Below, one piece after another: positions 10,130-21,178 of a stretch of 64,000 nucleotides of DNA. The notes below the pieces were generated by a model. The model searched no databases. It was not told the DNA's origin and saw nothing but the letters and a program-made list of their open reading frames with translations. The number at the start of each line of letters is the position of its first letter. Position 1 is the stretch's first letter. The DNA is taken from positions 1-64,000 of the forward strand of contig JASJFT010000046.1 in assembly GCA_030770425.1 (NCBI GenBank), read 5' to 3'. The stretch is from Darksidea phi (lineage: Eukaryota > Ascomycota > Dothideomycetes > Pleosporales > Lentitheciaceae). The translations under genes were made by a program, and so were the position numbers.

Positions 10130-11705
10130 ACGTAGGTGGTTCCATTATGGCAGGGTGCGTCCGATGACGAGTTGTCGCCGTGGTTGTTGCAAGGATGGAT
10201 TCGCAAGGCAGCCCCGTTTCTGGCCATCTCATAGGCCCGAATTGTACTGCCTTAGTAGCGCCCGCACATCGATAAAATTGACATCCCGAACGCCGAAACG
10301 AAAGAGAAGTAATGACTCGTAATGGAGAAACACGTATGAGACACGTACGTACGCTTCGTCATCGACGGCGCCGTCCCGTCTTGTATCTGTGGCGATAGTC
10401 GCCCATCGAACCCCTCAACCCGAGGCAGCTAGAAACAACGCGGAACGGGCACACCAAGAGATAAAAGAGCTGCCTGATCAGACGCGATCGGCTGAGCAAA
10501 CGTTGTTCCGCCGGAACGTTTTAATGCCGCCGCCGGAAGTTTGCAGCACCCTCATACGCCTTTGCAAATTGGCGAAACGCATCCAGAACGGAACTACTCG
10601 AGGGGGCGTTCGAACCGAAATTTCCTAAACGACAGGAACTTTCATGTGACATGTGCAACGATACAGCGGCACGACGGACGAGCCAGGCTAAACGTCTATT
10701 TTGTTTCGTCGTGCTTCCATTACAGGATAGTTACCCCAGAAAAAGAGCCTAGCTCCCGGCGGTAGTACTACCGTACAAAGCCGAAGTATATTGCGCGAAT
10801 ATGCGGGGATATTGCAGTGTAGAGGTGATATGGATGCGCGCCCGGCAGGATAAATTGCAGAGTATGGGGTGCAGGTTGTTCGAGAAGGTTTCCCGCCTTC
10901 TTCTGCCAGGCGCCGTCGATCCAGAATGCAGCGAAGATCGAAGCGCATATTAACTTTGATGGTGCTGGAGAGCGTGACTGCAAAAAAGTTGTGCGGGCTA
11001 GGCTGATGTTGCGGCGTCTTCCCGATCGGGGAGAGGACGCAGCTGTGTTTCGTCGCACCAGCTAATAGTTGCGTTACCGTGGCGGATCCCATTCGGACAT
11101 TGGACATGCTGAATGATTTGCACCAACTTTGGCACCGTCTCGACGCCGTTGGGGCGACGCCGAGAAGTGTTGGGAGGCGCGTGGAGACACAGTGAGGATG
11201 AGGATTCCAGCACTGGTCCAACAGGAGGAGGTAACTCTGCGGCACGCAACAAAGCCCCCCTGGACTCCCCTAGGAATAGCACGGAGACCGATTGTGAAAC
11301 GTAGTTGGTGGGCCAGTAGGGGCGGCCGAGACCCCGACTGCATCTCGCTGGGCTTCAGCCTTCGATGGTCGCCAGTGATATTCCAGACTCTCTAGACCCG
11401 GATGCGCTACGGCGAGGAGGCGAAGAGGCAAAGAGGCGCCTGAATTATCCGTGGGTCAATACATCAAGTCTCGTACACAGTGGAGCGCGATTACGAGGGG
11501 GCCAGGTGGGTTACAGGCAGCCGGGATACGAGCCAGGGATGGACACGGGCCGCATCGGGGTAAAGACGCCGCTTCCAAAATAAATTGGGCCTACTCCGCA
11601 TCGGGCAAGCGCGACTGCGCCCCCTGCAGGCGAGGGCGGGCATAAAGGACAGCTGGCCTCTCCGCACCACAGCGAATATCATCCCCTCCAGCTCCTCCCC
11701 TCCAG
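10130..11705. other. Upstream region of hacA
   Basis: About 1.6 kb without a convincing gene. Minus-strand frames between 10688 and 11343 overlap one another and show no domain, so I treat them as chance frames. The 3' part is GC-rich and probably contains the hacA promoter and leader. Confidence 0.45.
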
Positions 11706-11768
11706 ATGCACGCTCCTCACTACACGCATCGACAACCCACACGACACGGGGATGGACAGCCTTTTTGA
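11706..11768 (+). promoter_or_regulatory. Upstream ORF overlapping the first hacA ATG
   Basis: An ATG at 11706 opens a 20-codon frame ending with TGA at 11766-11768, in a different frame from hacA. It overlaps the first hacA ATG (11752) but ends before the second in-frame ATG (11809), which has a near-ideal context (GCCACCATGA). Fungal hac1/hacA mRNAs are known to carry upstream ORFs that dampen translation until stress. Whether the transcript includes this ATG cannot be told from sequence. Confidence 0.5.
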
Positions 11769-12809
11769 CACCACGCAATCCGCACACACAGTCTCTTCGC
11801 CCGCCACCATGAACTCCCAATACGGCATGACGCCGCCGCCTGCCGACATGTCGGCCACCACCATCAAGATGGAAGACCTCCAGATCCCCTTCACCCCGTC
11901 CGCGGCCTCCGAGTCCACGCCCTCCGAGTCCACGCCCTCCGTCAACGGCGAGGGCAAGCCGGTGAAGAAGCGCAAGTCGTGGGGCCAGGTGCTCCCCGAG
12001 CCCAAGACCAACCTGCCCCCGCGAAAGCGAGCCAAGACCGAGGACGAGAAGGAGCAGCGCCGCATCGAACGCGTCAAGCGCAACCGCCTGGCCGCCCACA
12101 ACTCGCGGGAGCGCAAGCGACAAGAGTACGAGCACATCCAAGTCGAGAAGGACAAGCTCGAGGCCGACCTCGTCGCCGCCCGGCAGGCCCTCGCCCGCAT
12201 GGGCGCCGAGCTCAAGGCCTACCGCGAGAAGTACCCCGGCGGCGTCGAGTTCTCCTTCGAGCCGGCCTCGCCCATCACCGAGCTTGACTCGTTCCTCACC
12301 TCGACCTCAACCATCAACCCCGCTCAGACAACATCGTCGTCATTCCCCAGCCCAGTCTCAATGACAATGGACAGCATGGACTCGCCCCGCGACTCCTCCT
12401 GCGCCCCCGAGACGCCAAACTTCAGCGAGGCCACCCCTGACTTCGACACGACACGATATCCTGCAGAGATATTGTGCGACCTGCAGTGTCAGTCGACGTC
12501 AGCGGCACCGGTCTCGCTACCGGCGGTCTGGGCTTTCCTTTCCCTTTTCAACCTGTCGCTCCAGCTTCCCTGGATGACAAGCCTATCGACAATCTTTTCG
12601 ACTTCGACCAGTTCCCAGACCCCACCCCCAACGGTCTGGAACCCGCTACTGGCCTGGTGGACGGCGACGTCTTCTTCTCTTCCAGTCTCTTCAGCCACCA
12701 CGATTCCGGCTTTGGCCTTTCTGACCACCTTGATGCAAAGCACTTCGACTTGCAGACAGCCCCTGGCGCAACTTACGTTAGCGACGGGGCTCTCGCAGCG
12801 GGGCACTAG
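11752..12809 (+). CDS. hacA: HacA/Hac1 bZIP transcription factor of the unfolded protein response
   Basis: The active form joins 11752-12463 to 12484-12809 by removal of a 20-nt unconventional intron, giving 345 aa (326 aa if translation starts at 11809). The bZIP basic region NRLAAHNSRERKR begins at residue 111, with the Hac1-type N-R-x-A-A-x-x-S-R pattern, preceded by KKRKSWGQVLPEPKTNLPPRKRAK and followed by a short leucine zipper. After the 20-nt excision the frame changes to the conserved Hac1 tail (GGLGFPF..., then NLFDFDQFPD, then DGDVFFSSS) and stops at 12809. Without excision the frame runs to 13005 as a different low-complexity tail. HacA acts in the nucleus and induces ER chaperone, secretion and lipid genes; Ire1 in the ER membrane performs the splicing. 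Confidence 0.95.
12464..12483 (+). promoter_or_regulatory. hacA: Ire1-dependent 20-nt unconventional intron of hacA
   Basis: Two CCTGCAG motifs (12460-12466 and 12480-12486) are exactly 20 nt apart. Both fit the Ire1 cleavage consensus CNG/CNGN (CTG/CAGA and CTG/CAGT). Cutting after each CTG removes 12464-12483 and shifts the downstream frame into the conserved acidic Hac1 C-terminus. It lacks GT...AG ends, as expected for cytoplasmic Ire1/ligase splicing. Confidence 0.93.
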
Positions 12810-13562
12810 CATCGAGGAGGTCGCTCGGTCACTAAAGGCATCGCGGCGGGCTTCGAACGATGGCTCGACGAAGCAGAGGCGTTTACGGTCACTTCGGTCT
12901 AGACAAATTGGTGTACGGCGTAAAGGTTCATGGGTTATCAGGAGAACAAGGGCATTGGGACGGAGTCTTGATGCGTCACGACAACAGAGCAGGCATTGTG
13001 TTTGACTACTGTAACAGTTTGGTCGATGGGGGTGGTTGGAGGATATTCTGGATATCAAAATCTAGTGTCTTCGTGGTAGACGAGATTCGTACCAAGGGCT
13101 GGTGCCTTTCACCTGTAGCCAATCAACCACTCTTCACCTCACTACTGATTTTCTAACTCTGTGATGCCGCCTTTGCAATGTGAATACTCCCTTCGGCCTA
13201 CGTCTTGGTTCTGCACGACGCTCTCGGGCAACACAGCCGTGTCAGCTTACGCCAGTTTCACTAGTGACGCCCAGTCTAGGTCTTTGTCACCTGCACATCA
13301 GCATCCTTCCTCGCTCAGCCCACAATAAGCTCGCTCCATCAGCAGGAAAGCGGACAAAGCACGAAGAACAAAAGTCGAATGTCATGGAACCAAGTCGTTC
13401 ATTCAGAAGAGTAAGCTAGCTGTTTCCAGGTAATCTGCATCCCTTGGTTATCCGTTCCTTGCTGTGCGACGCTTGCTCGGGCCGCTGCAGCACCACGCCA
13501 CGGCCTTACTTGCAACCCTTTCACAGCATTGCAAAGGCCTCCCGCTCCCCCATCCGCCGCGC
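12810..13562. other. hacA 3' region and intergenic DNA
   Basis: No gene seen. The alternative, unspliced hacA frame ends at 13005. Small frames at 12860-13419 have no features. Confidence 0.55.
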
Positions 13563-14238
13563 TTATGAGTCCTTGGTGACTTGATCGACGAGGGGGGGCT
13601 TGTTGGAGTCGGCGCCTGGGCGGCCCTGGCCGGTGCCGATGACGCCAGAGCCGCCGCCGCTAGCGTTCACGCCGGGGAGGGCTAGGGCTTTGTTAGTGTG
13701 CATTCTAGATTGTTGGGTGGATGCGAGGCGGACGTACCTGCGCCCTTTTCGCTTTCGGGCATGGGAGCGACTTTCTGCGTGTGCTTGAGGGTGTTCTGTG
13801 AGGGTGTGGTTAGTAGGTGGATCGATGTAAGGAGTCCTGAATTCTAGACTGAAATCGGGGTACGAGGAGGTGTGCAAGACAAGCTAGAGAGCAATTGGAC
13901 ACAGCTGTAGAAAGCTTTCCTTGCTCCCTCTGCCTCTGCATCCTCCTTGCACCTCGCCTCCAACAGAACGGCCGGTGTCTCGTGGATTGATTATCCCGGT
14001 AGCCCCCAAGGATACTTCCCGAGGCTGTTCCGTAGGACGTCGAAAGCCGATGTGTGTAGATGCGAAACAGCTATGCCGCATCTGCATACCTCAGGCCTGA
14101 GGTAGCTTTGACCGCCGCGCAATTTTGAAAGGAAGCCGAGAAAAGAGCCGTACTTACATCGCCGCCCGCGCCGTGGATGAGGTTCTCGCCAGTCTCAATG
14201 GGGCCGTTGTCGGAAGATCCGTCACCGTTGCGAGGCAT
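13563..14238 (-). CDS. Small hydrophilic protein, 85 aa
   Basis: Three exons on the minus strand: 14238-14158, 13795-13738 and 13681-13563. Donors are GTAAGT and GTACGT; acceptors are CACAG and CCCTAG with CTAAC branch sites. All phases close. The protein is Gly/Asn/Asp-rich and soluble: it starts MPRNGDGSSDNGPIETGENL, has a basic-acidic middle (HTQKVAPMPESEK) and a Gly-rich segment LPGVNASGGGSG. No signal peptide or helix. I have the impression of a small conserved ascomycete family but cannot name it. Exon pattern and codon periodicity support a real gene. The first intron is long for this window (about 360 nt). Confidence 0.6.
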
Positions 14239-14762
14239 GTTGATTGAGATAGATGGTATGAAGAGTTTTAAGGTTTGGTGTAGTTGACTGAGTGCGTGGG
14301 AGAGAGATGCTGTGCCCACTCATCAACTTCGCGGTGGACTTTTTATACGTGGATAGGTAATGATTTTGGTACCTGAGGTTGTGATGTCATGGTGACGAAA
14401 GGCTGTTGGGCAGACTCACAGCAACTTCGAGTCTGACCGGTGACGATCCGCTAGTTTTGCCCCCAGGCGGGCGGTTGGGCGGGCATCTCGGTCGTGATGG
14501 TTCCAAGGCCTTCTGTTCGGGGTGGTGTCACGCGAGCTTGGTGTCGGGTTCATAAAGGTTCATAAAGGAACTTTGATGAATTTGCATTGGTGCAGAAATC
14601 TATAATTTGTATACCCTAGCATCTCAGATGAAGAAAAGACCTCGAAAAATCCTGCCGGTTCCATATGCCCCATTGCAGCCATTGACCCTTTGTATACCCG
14701 CCTTGAATCCTTACCCCAACTGTTCGAATAGTAGAGCCCCATGACCTCCTATTGCACTCCCA
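14239..14762. other. Intergenic
   Basis: About 520 bp between two minus-strand genes. It holds the promoter of the small 85-aa gene and the 3' flank of the oxidoreductase. No other feature seen. Confidence 0.55.
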
Positions 14763-16265
14763 CTAGGAAGGCAGCACCAGAGCAGAAACATTGGCAGAAG
14801 TCTGCCGTCCCTCAATCAACTCAGCCATGACAAGTCCGGTCCCCGGTGCCTGTGAGATACCCCAAGCACCGTGACCCGCTGCTATGAAGACACCTCCTTC
14901 ACCTCCTCCGCGAGTCTTGATTCCCCTTCCGAGTTTCTCGTCGGCAACGCGGCATACAAGAGGACGACCGCTGGTTGATACGGGTCGGAAGCACTGCGTG
15001 GGAGTTAGTAGGATGCATTTGGTGGTGGAGGGATGGTGCGGATCATACCAAAGACTCCCGCAATACCTCCAGAGGCTTGCCATCGACCACACCAATCATT
15101 TCAGCAGCACATTGCTTCATCTTCTCTATTGCATCGTCCACCACCTTCACGTCCGTAGCGAGTTCCGGCAGGGGCATCATCGTGGTGTTTAGCCCGGCAA
15201 GGTACAGCTCTCCCCCAGCCCTCGAAAACCACTCTGGCGAAAATCCGAGACTGTCTGCCGCGAATACTGCATAGCAGGTTTCCTTGTCGCCTTCGGCGAC
15301 GTTATAGAATGGGTTCCGTACGAGGAGCGAGTGGCCAGCCAACGAAGAGATAGGTATGCGAGCCGTTGACTTTGGAAAGAGAGTGGAGAAGACGCGGGGT
15401 GTCCAGGCGCCTGAGGTTATGACCAGGCGGGTGCAGGGCACCACATGTCGTTAGCTGATGATTGATGAAATGGTAGGTGTAACACACATTCTGTCTCCGC
15501 TCCATCCGTGCTGATCCTTATGCCGTTGAGATAATTGTTCTCGTCCTTTGAGACTGATATAGCTCTTACAGGCTGATGCAACCTCACCCCTTTCTCTAAG
15601 CACCTCTTGAGCAACCACTGACAAAATCTGGACGGATCGCTGCAGACTTGTTAGTCCATTCATCTCGCGATAACAGCGCCCTTCCATGTCCTCTGAGCAG
15701 TACTTACATCTGCGCCACCGCCCCCTCCCGACTGATTGTCTCCAAGCTGCCCTCTTCCACCCTCTTCAGCCATCTCGGTCCCGACCCCTCTCTGCCCGCT
15801 GTCCCCTTAGATTCCGCAGCCTGTGCCCTACTCGTCCCATGTTCTAGCCAGTCCTCCCCGCTCCCACCTACGGCCGCCTCGCTATCATGACTCAGCGATA
15901 GACTTGTACTCGGACGATATCCCCACGTCTTCCTGCCATCATGCTTTTCGGCTAGAGCGTTGTGTAGGGCGAACGAGAGCGCACCGAGGGAGGCATTGGA
16001 GGGTGCAAACCCTGTGACTCGTTAGCTATTGTTGCATTGTAAACTTGTAGGCGTCGGTGCGGACGGGAGAGGTGGTATGAGACTTACAGTCTGCGGCCAA
16101 AAAACCACCCGCGAAACCAGAAGCGCAATGGAAAAGCCGCGAACTCGAGTCTACAAGATGGATACTCTTAGGCTTCGTCCCCCCCGACTGGCTCAGATAA
16201 TATGCTGTCGAAAGACCTATGATGCCTGCGCCGAGGATCACAGTATCGCCGGTTGCGGTGCTCAT
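14763..16265 (-). CDS. FAD-dependent oxidoreductase, DAO family (Tda3-like)
   Basis: Five exons: 16265-16088, 16011-15708, 15639-15488, 15440-15049 and 14993-14763, giving 418 aa. The N-terminus has the dinucleotide-binding motif VILGAGIIGLSTAYYL (GAGIIG at residues 12-17). An FAD-binding beta strand reads RLVITSGAW, and the C-terminus has CFRPVSTSGRP and GHGAWGISQAPGTG, typical of DAO-fold proteins where the flavin is capped. The pattern resembles yeast Tda3-type putative oxidoreductases, which lack a firmly known substrate. The third intron (15487-15441, 47 nt) has a good donor and CTAAC branch site, but its acceptor reads GG instead of AG; joining there gives the expected ETELPCTRLV, so the gene is either mutated, misread, or uses a non-canonical site. 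Confidence 0.75.
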
Positions 16266-16732
16266 CGTGTCGTCGGCGGGGTAGTGAAGAGGGGCAGAGA
16301 ATCACGACTCAGTGCTGCGGAAGAAAGATATAGCAAGCGGAAGCCCGCGGGGCCAGGCGCGGATGCGCCAGAGAGTGATGGCTCCATCTTCAGCGCTGGT
16401 GATGCAGCGAGTTTGCAGATTGATCGTACGATTCTTTGCGATGGACTGGTGTCGTTCTTCACTTCCGGGCTCGCCAAACGCAAGCGCGTGACTAAGGTGG
16501 CCTGATATGGCCCGATAGCGGGGGCTTCGAGACGTCAATGGCGCATGCATTTTCGTCCAGTGTCCCTTGGAACACTTTGAAGAGACGAGACGACGCTGAT
16601 TTACTACTCTGCTGTGAAACTATCCCTGTGCGTTATGAATGAGAACAAGACGACCGCCAACCAGCTTCTTTCCTACCCCAACGAACGACCTAAACCTGAC
16701 CTGATTTCTATGCAGCCTCCCATATCGCCTGG
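16266..16732. other. Intergenic
   Basis: About 470 bp: promoter side of the DAO-family gene and 3' flank of the next minus-strand gene. Overlapping short frames in this stretch show no domain. Confidence 0.55.
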
Positions 16733-18115
16733 TCATCCCCCCAGGCTTGTGTTCATGACCCTAATAGAATCTTCTACCTCTGCCTTCGCATTGGCACTAG
16801 TCACCTCATCAAGTGGAGCAGCCTGAAACTCAGAGAAATCGTCACTGTGTTCAGAGGCACGGTGTGCGTCGGCTTCCTCGTGGTAGAGCATCGGGCCAGC
16901 ATAGGCGCGGATAATGTCCTGCAGCGTCTCCTTATCGTCTGCGTACACCTGCACCTCTGGCTGGACGAAAGTGCCGACTAACTGGACAACTGCATCGACA
17001 ACCTTCGCATGCGAAGCCATCTCGTAAGGGACAGTCAGGTCGGTAGTCTCCGTGTCGGCTTCGGTGTAATCCGACGTCGATGGATGAGACGCCGTGCGCG
17101 TTGCCTCGTCGCCGTATCCAGTGCCGTCGTAAAGACCGCCATGGCAACTCCAACTGCTTGGACCACGTTCATCATGGCACTTGTCCTCAATGGCTATGGC
17201 TGGATCGTCCCAGACAACGTATGCAAAGTCACCGCCGATACCCCCATCATGTGAAGATCCTTTCATTGATGAGTCGAGCGTGAAGGCATCGTCGATGGGA
17301 AGCGACGCGACTTCGTCGGAATGCACTGCTTCCAGCTGCACAGAAGGAGCCTCGGATGGGTGGTCAGGAATTGCCTCTGCAGTCATAGCTAGCATCGCTA
17401 CAATTTCCGCATCAGCTGCGGGATCAAGCTCATCCGTGACAACTACACTATCTTCGCGCTTTCGAACGTATTCCTTGGGGACATCGACAGAGAAGTAGTC
17501 CTGGGCGGTGTCGGAGTGTACGATGTTCGGATGCTTCGTCAAAGCCGAGCGCGACGAGACCACGATTTCTGGCGCCGCACGATCCTCTAGTGGTAGGTTG
17601 CTACCCGGCATAGGCGTAGGAAGTGGGTTAGCAGATCCGTCCCCGCTGAAAGATGCATCCACATCTAGGACCGCATCGGCGGCGTGACTGAGGATAGCCT
17701 CTTGTACTGAAGCTCTCTGAAGCGGAGCAGGGGAATCTGGCACAGTGCCCACCGTAAAAGCCGAAAGGCCTGGGGGCGTGTTGAACGTAGGGGTCGGCTG
17801 CTTAGCTGACGCTGGTACCGTGATAGGCGACGAGCGAGGAACGACCATGCTCGATGAACTGGGCATCTTGCGCATCGCAAACATTGGCTGGTCGGGCGGT
17901 GATACCTCAAAGTTGAGTGCTAGGGATGGCATCTCTCTCAAGGGAGTCTGCGGAACCTCCGGCTCCGGCTTGCTAGGCAAGTCCTCCCAAGTCTTGGTGT
18001 GATTGTGATTAGAACGCATGCTACGTAGAGATCCCATGCTCCGTAGTGAGCCTAAGAGTCGTTTGCGTCTGGAGGGACTGTCTCTGACGGGTGAGCAGTC
18101 GCCAGCGGATGCCAT
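16733..18115 (-). CDS. Disordered acidic protein of unknown function
   Basis: Single exon, 460 aa, starting MASAGDCSPVRDSPSRRKRL. The N-terminus is basic with a repeated SLRSM motif (GSLRSMGSLRSMRS). The body is Pro/Ser/Asp/Glu-rich with few hydrophobic stretches and no membrane segment, so most of it is probably unstructured. A more ordered-looking part near the end (VVDAVVQLVGTFVQPEVQVYADDKETLQDIIRAY) could be helical. I recognise no family. It is divergent from rsc7 across about 1 kb. Confidence 0.65.
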   Translation of the reverse strand: MASAGDCSPVRDSPSRRKRLLGSLRSMGSLRSMRSNHNHTKTWEDLPSKPEPEVPQTPLREMPSLALNFEVSPPDQPMFAMRKMPSSSSMVVPRSSPITVPASAKQPTPTFNTPPGLSAFTVGTVPDSPAPLQRASVQEAILSHAADAVLDVDASFSGDGSANPLPTPMPGSNLPLEDRAAPEIVVSSRSALTKHPNIVHSDTAQDYFSVDVPKEYVRKREDSVVVTDELDPAADAEIVAMLAMTAEAIPDHPSEAPSVQLEAVHSDEVASLPIDDAFTLDSSMKGSSHDGGIGGDFAYVVWDDPAIAIEDKCHDERGPSSWSCHGGLYDGTGYGDEATRTASHPSTSDYTEADTETTDLTVPYEMASHAKVVDAVVQLVGTFVQPEVQVYADDKETLQDIIRAYAGPMLYHEEADAHRASEHSDDFSEFQAAPLDEVTSANAKAEVEDSIRVMNTSLGG

Positions 18116-19144
18116 GCCAAATTCATTGCAAGCGTACGGTGCGTACTCCCTGATAGGGCTGGTCTGGTTGCTAGTTGTGTCCGAGCTGTTGGATGTCAGC
18201 CCAGGCAGTCTAACAAAGTGTTCTAGAGGCGTACGCAGGGGAGACCTGGTCGCTGTCGAAAGAATAGAGTCCGGAGAGACTCTTCTTGGTCCGGATAGCC
18301 AAGCGCTTCAGGGTCATGGCTGATCGCTGATGCTGCCTCTGTAGAGCAGCTGAGGGTTAGCTGCGTGGTTGTTTAGACTGGAGAGTGACAGGGAGGCAAA
18401 GAGACGTGGGTGGAAAGGCCATGTGTCGGAGGCGTTCATGCGCTCTTGACTGCTATGGTTGTTGACAAACAGACTGGTACAAAGAAGCAGTGAGTGAATG
18501 GAAAGAGGAAGCCGCGAGAACCTGAATGCATAGTGCCCTACACTGTTACTTGTTCTGTTCAAAGGAGATGCATTCGAATGTCAGCCGGACGTGGACGGTC
18601 GATCCTTAGCTCTCCCATTTCTAGACTTGTCGCAGATCAATTGCACAGCAATCTGACAGAATAATATGTCGAGAGAGCGCGGCCGGAGGGCGATGAGACA
18701 GGAGGCGGTCCGGTATATTATTCTATCGTCCTTCCACGCTCAACATAATAGGTAGTAGCATACCGGCCCCTATGGACAGATTGTGTGGCGGGGTTAAAGG
18801 TGACATGGCATTTGTTCCAAGCTATAGTCAGAGTTTGTTACTAGATGAGAGTGTGATGGGAGAATTTGGAAGATGGGTTTGTGGTCGATGAACATTCAAT
18901 GTTAGAGCACTTGAGGACATTCAGATGTCTCGGGTGAAGCTAGGGGCACGTGACGGGAAATGGTTCGTGCTCCTAGCTCAACACGTCCAGAAAGTTACCC
19001 GCGATCCTGGCCTCACCTTGCGCATCTCATATACTCGCCCACCGCGCCTTTCACTCGCCTCACTATCCCTCCGAATACGACCTCAAACGTACTATCAATC
19101 TGGGCTAGAAAAACTCGCGCGACTCCCGACAATTAGCCACCGCA
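18116..19144. other. Divergent promoter region
   Basis: About 1 kb between the disordered protein (minus) and rsc7 (plus). No gene seen; the frame at 18314-18562 is short and featureless. Upstream leaders of both genes probably lie here. Confidence 0.55.
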
Positions 19145-20659
19145 ATGGCGCGCGGCCGACCTTCGCGAGCTGCAGCTCTTCGCAGCACGCCTGCTCGCAG
19201 CGCAACACCACAACAGTTCGACGACGAAGACATGATGGACGCCCCCGAGTCGCGCGCTGAGACTCCCGCCGAAGAGGAAGATGCCGGCACCCCAGCACAG
19301 GAGTCGGACGACGAAAAGGCACCCTCCGAGCGCTCCGTCACGCCCATTATCGTGGTGCCGCGCAAGAAGCGCCTCGGTCGCCCCCCCAAGAACCGGCCCG
19401 CGGATTGGAATGTCATCCCTGACAATACGTCCGAGGGCGGTACTCCCATCAAGCGCAAGCGCGGGCGACCGGCTGGAGGAGGCTTCCGGGGACGAGCCAA
19501 GGGCGGACCGTCGCATTCTACCCGCGTTCCCATTGATAAGGAGGGCAACATGATGGACGTGATCAACGACGAAGTCGACTTGCCCGAGGACCCAGAGGGT
19601 GAGGAGAAGGTGGACAAGCTGGGCAATCTGCAAGGCGGCCGAGACTACCGTGTGCGTGTGTTCAAGATCACTGGACGCGGCGACAGGCTCTACATGTTGT
19701 CCACTGAACCAGCGCGCTGCTGTGGCTTCAGGGATAGCTACCTGTTCTTCACGAAGCACATGCAACTCTACAAGATCATCATCGACGATAGCGAGAAGAA
19801 GGATTTGATCGAGCGCGATATCATACCTCATTCCTACAAGGGCCGCGCCATTGGTGTCGTGACGGCCCGCTCGGTCTTTAGAGAGTTCGGTGCGCGCATT
19901 ATCATTGGTGGAAAGAGGATCATCGACGATTACTATGTAACTGCAGCGAGGGAGAGAGGTGACGTCGAGGGCGAGCTAGCCGATCCCAACGACACGCTGC
20001 CACCACCAGGGGTACCGTACAACAAGAACCAGTACGTGGCCTGGCATGGTGCGAGTGCTGTCTATCACACTGGAGCCCCCAGCGTGCCCACGGCAAATGG
20101 CAAACCGGCGCCTGGAAAGCGGAAGGTTAACATTACTTCCGCTAACTGGCAGTTTGAGCATGCCCGATCTGCTAGGTGAGTCCCGTGTAGCAAGAGCTCA
20201 TCGCAATGCAGAGCACTAATGTGTCGTAGTCGCTTCAACACCAGTCTCTCGGCGCTCCGCAAGGCCAACATGCAAGGCATCTATGACCCGCACACCAACC
20301 TTATGTGTTATCCCAAAAGCACGCAGCCGACTCATGCGAAATGGGAAGAGGTGCCCCCGGGAGAGAGCGATGTGCCGCCACTCGTCCGCAAGCATTATCT
20401 CGTGGTAGACACATACGTACAGAAACCTCCATATGCTGGGCTGGGCCTGCCTGGACCGGATGCTGATTTCCTTGATGTCGGTCCCAACGGCTTGCCTGAC
20501 CTGGACGAGGACGACATCTCAAACTTGGCTCCTGGTGCACGAGATGCTTTCCTACAGGCGAAACGCGACGAACAGTGGTGGAGGAATCAGTTCAGCTCAG
20601 AGACTGTGGATGGCGCGCGGCCGAAGATTAAGATAGGGTTCACGGGCGTTCCAGTTTGA
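19145..20659 (+). CDS. rsc7: Chromatin-remodelling RSC complex subunit Rsc7/Npl6 (Swp82 family)
   Basis: Two exons, 19145-20175 and 20230-20659, with a 54-nt intron (GTGAGT...CGTAG), giving 486 aa. The N-terminal third is disordered and acidic with two AT-hook-like motifs (KKRLGRPPKNRP near residue 74 and KRKRGRP near 104). The folded CRC-subunit domain follows: DYRVRVFKITGRGDRLYMLSTEPARCCGFRDSYLFF, RDIIPHSYKGRAIGVVTARSVFREFGARI, then NMQGIYDPHTNLMCYPKSTQPTHAKW. In yeast, Rsc7/Npl6 belongs to the RSC nucleosome-remodelling complex in the nucleus. The ATG at 19145 (CGCAATGGC) is the first in frame. The C-terminus KIKIGFTGVPV is intact. Confidence 0.9.
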
Positions 20660-21178
20660 TGATGTAATGTAAGTTTAGATAGAAATACCAGGGTAATGGG
20701 TCGGCTGGCGGTTGTAAGACAACGAACGGATAGCATGCATGCTAACAAATTCTCAAAATTTTACAAATCTCGTCCTGTTCCTCCTTTGTTCTTCCCGACT
20801 CATCCCCACACATTATGTCCCGCGTTGATCATCCTCAGGCCGCAGCGATGTCTACACGCATAGCGACTTCTCCGTTCAATCGGCATTCTCATCCCTTTGT
20901 TCTACTCATATATTGTCACATCCTTACCCACTTAGGCAATGTTCTAGAAGAAAGGGGACCACGTGTGCCGGTGCCACGGCTCGCCATAACAAAGGATGAC
21001 GGTCGCGAATACCAGTCACTCGCCGACTTGCCGGAGAGCTGGGAGCAGCATGGCGACCTCGTGCGATAAAGACTAAGCACGCCGACGACTGTTATGATGG
21101 CCCACCTTCCAGATCCTCCGTTTAAGAGGACTGCATACGCTCGCATCACTGACACAATCCAAGTGTGAGACCAGCAAG
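20660..21178. other. Intergenic
   Basis: About 520 bp between two plus-strand genes. Open frames at 20815-21069 and on the other strand are featureless. Likely contains the promoter of the receptor gene. Confidence 0.55.

Noticed and set aside
10688..11343. Overlapping minus-strand frames upstream of hacA
   Set aside because: Several frames are open at once in GC-rich DNA and none shows a domain or splice pattern.
11491..12215. Long minus-strand frames opposite hacA
   Set aside because: Antisense shadows of GC-rich coding sequence with strong codon bias; no domain.
12474..13005. Long continuation of the hacA frame to 13005
   Set aside because: It is the unspliced, non-conserved tail; the 20-nt excision gives the conserved Hac1 C-terminus ending at 12809.
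19105..19831. Minus-strand frames opposite rsc7
   Set aside because: Antisense shadows; the plus strand encodes a clear Rsc7 domain.
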